From positions 1 to 14,125 of the forward strand of contig CAYOVG010000174.1 in the NCBI GenBank assembly GCA_964407285.1: a DNA stretch of 14,125 bases, in the 5' to 3' direction. Below the pieces are notes generated by a model. It was given only the letters and a program-made list of their open reading frames with translations. It searched no databases and was not told the DNA's origin. Of the stretch, positions 13,653 through 14,125 are shown in pieces. The translations under genes and the position numbers were made by a program. Source of the stretch: CAYOVG01 sp964407285 (lineage in GTDB: Bacteria > Desulfobacterota > Syntrophobacteria > Syntrophobacterales > Syntrophobacteraceae). The stretch's first letter is position 1, and each line of letters starts with the position of its first letter.

Positions 13653-14125
13653 ATGGTATCCACACTGAGATCTCTCTGGATATGGGTCGCGGCCATCACG
13701 CTGATCGTGCTGTGGCTGCCTTTGTTGGCGATCATCCGCCTCTTCGACCGCACGCCCGCGCGCATCCGCACGGGCAGATGGTTCCGGCGGCTGGGCAAGG
13801 CGCTGGTGCTGATCAATCCGGCATGGCGGGTCCATGTGACGGGGCTTTCGGAGTGCGAATTGCGGCATCCGTACATCGTCGTGAGCAACCATATGTCCCA
13901 GGCGGATATTCCCATCATCTCGCTCCTTCCCTGGGAGATGAAATGGATAGCGAAGGTGGAGCTGTTCCGGCTGCCGTTCGTGGGATGGATGATGAGCATG
14001 GCGGGGGATATTCCGCTGGACCGGAGGCAGCGCCAGGGGGCGCAGGCGCTTCTTCAGGCCAGGAGGTACCTGCGGCAGAAATGCTCCGTGATGGTGTTTC
14101 CGGAAGGCACCCGCTCTCTCGACGG
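13653..14125 (+). CDS. PlsC-type 1-acyl-sn-glycerol-3-phosphate acyltransferase, 3' end off the right edge
   Basis: This enzyme class adds the second acyl chain to lysophosphatidic acid, making phosphatidic acid at the inner membrane. The visible 157 residues hold an N-terminal membrane helix (about 8-30), the catalytic NHMSQAD box (His80, Asp85), GDIPLDR (118-124) and FPEGTRS (149-155), which correspond to acyltransferase motifs I, II and III and are all intact. The ATG at 13653 is the first after an in-frame TGA two codons upstream. There is no good ribosome-binding site: the preceding bases belong to a C-rich 7-nt repeat. With the PAP2 gene upstream it forms a small lipid-phosphate pair. 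It is distinct from the OlsF-like acyltransferase at the left edge. Confidence 0.94.
   Translation, partial: MVSTLRSLWIWVAAITLIVLWLPLLAIIRLFDRTPARIRTGRWFRRLGKALVLINPAWRVHVTGLSECELRHPYIVVSNHMSQADIPIISLLPWEMKWIAKVELFRLPFVGWMMSMAGDIPLDRRQRQGAQALLQARRYLRQKCSVMVFPEGTRSLD

Overview
The window looks like a chromosomal segment of a GC-rich Gram-negative bacterium. The gene content and protein style (FtsY with a long acidic N-terminus, an OlsF-like fused acyltransferase, a membrane-fused aminopropyltransferase, a large SbcC) fit Desulfobacterota/Deltaproteobacteria, perhaps a Syntrophobacter-like sulfate-reducing or syntrophic lineage. That placement is an inference from recognised proteins; no 16S or other marker lies in the window.

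Layout. (1) 1-1442, minus: the first ~480 residues of a fused O-/N-acyltransferase of the OlsF type (aminolipid synthesis), running off the left edge. (2) 1755-3005, minus: ftsY, the signal-recognition-particle receptor. (3) 3321-3956, plus: a class II (zinc) aldolase of the fuculose-phosphate aldolase family, divergent from ftsY, with a likely promoter about 200 nt upstream. (4) 4059-4205, minus: a 48-residue protein with four CxxC pairs, convergent with the aldolase across a perfect 14-bp inverted repeat. (5) 4483-8094, minus: a large SbcC/Rad50-type ATPase with no sbcD beside it. (6) 8230-12642, minus: four tightly linked genes, in transcription order a membrane protein with DUF4178-like character, a spermidine-synthase-like domain fused to a membrane anchor and an unrecognised C-terminal region, a FemAB-type aminoacyl transferase, and a short DUF350 membrane protein. 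Two of the three junctions overlap and the third is about 20 nt. (7) 12938-13585, plus: a divergent PAP2-type phosphatase, separated from group 6 by a 295-bp region with a strong G-quadruplex motif. (8) 13653 to the right edge, plus: a PlsC-type 1-acylglycerol-3-phosphate acyltransferase, preceded by a telomere-like 7-nt repeat.

How the genes may work together. Both ends and the PAP2 gene point to membrane lipid building and remodelling. The middle four-gene unit is the most unusual part: it pairs a polyamine-type aminopropyltransferase attached to the membrane with a FemAB-fold enzyme, a class that transfers amino acids to cell-wall or small-molecule amines, and with two small or unknown membrane proteins. 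From memory, DUF350, DUF4178 and spermidine-synthase-like genes are neighbours in other bacteria too, mainly actinobacteria, so this looks like a variant of a widespread but uncharacterised envelope system. sbcC follows it on the same strand after 135 nt and could be its distal gene or an independent DNA-repair gene.
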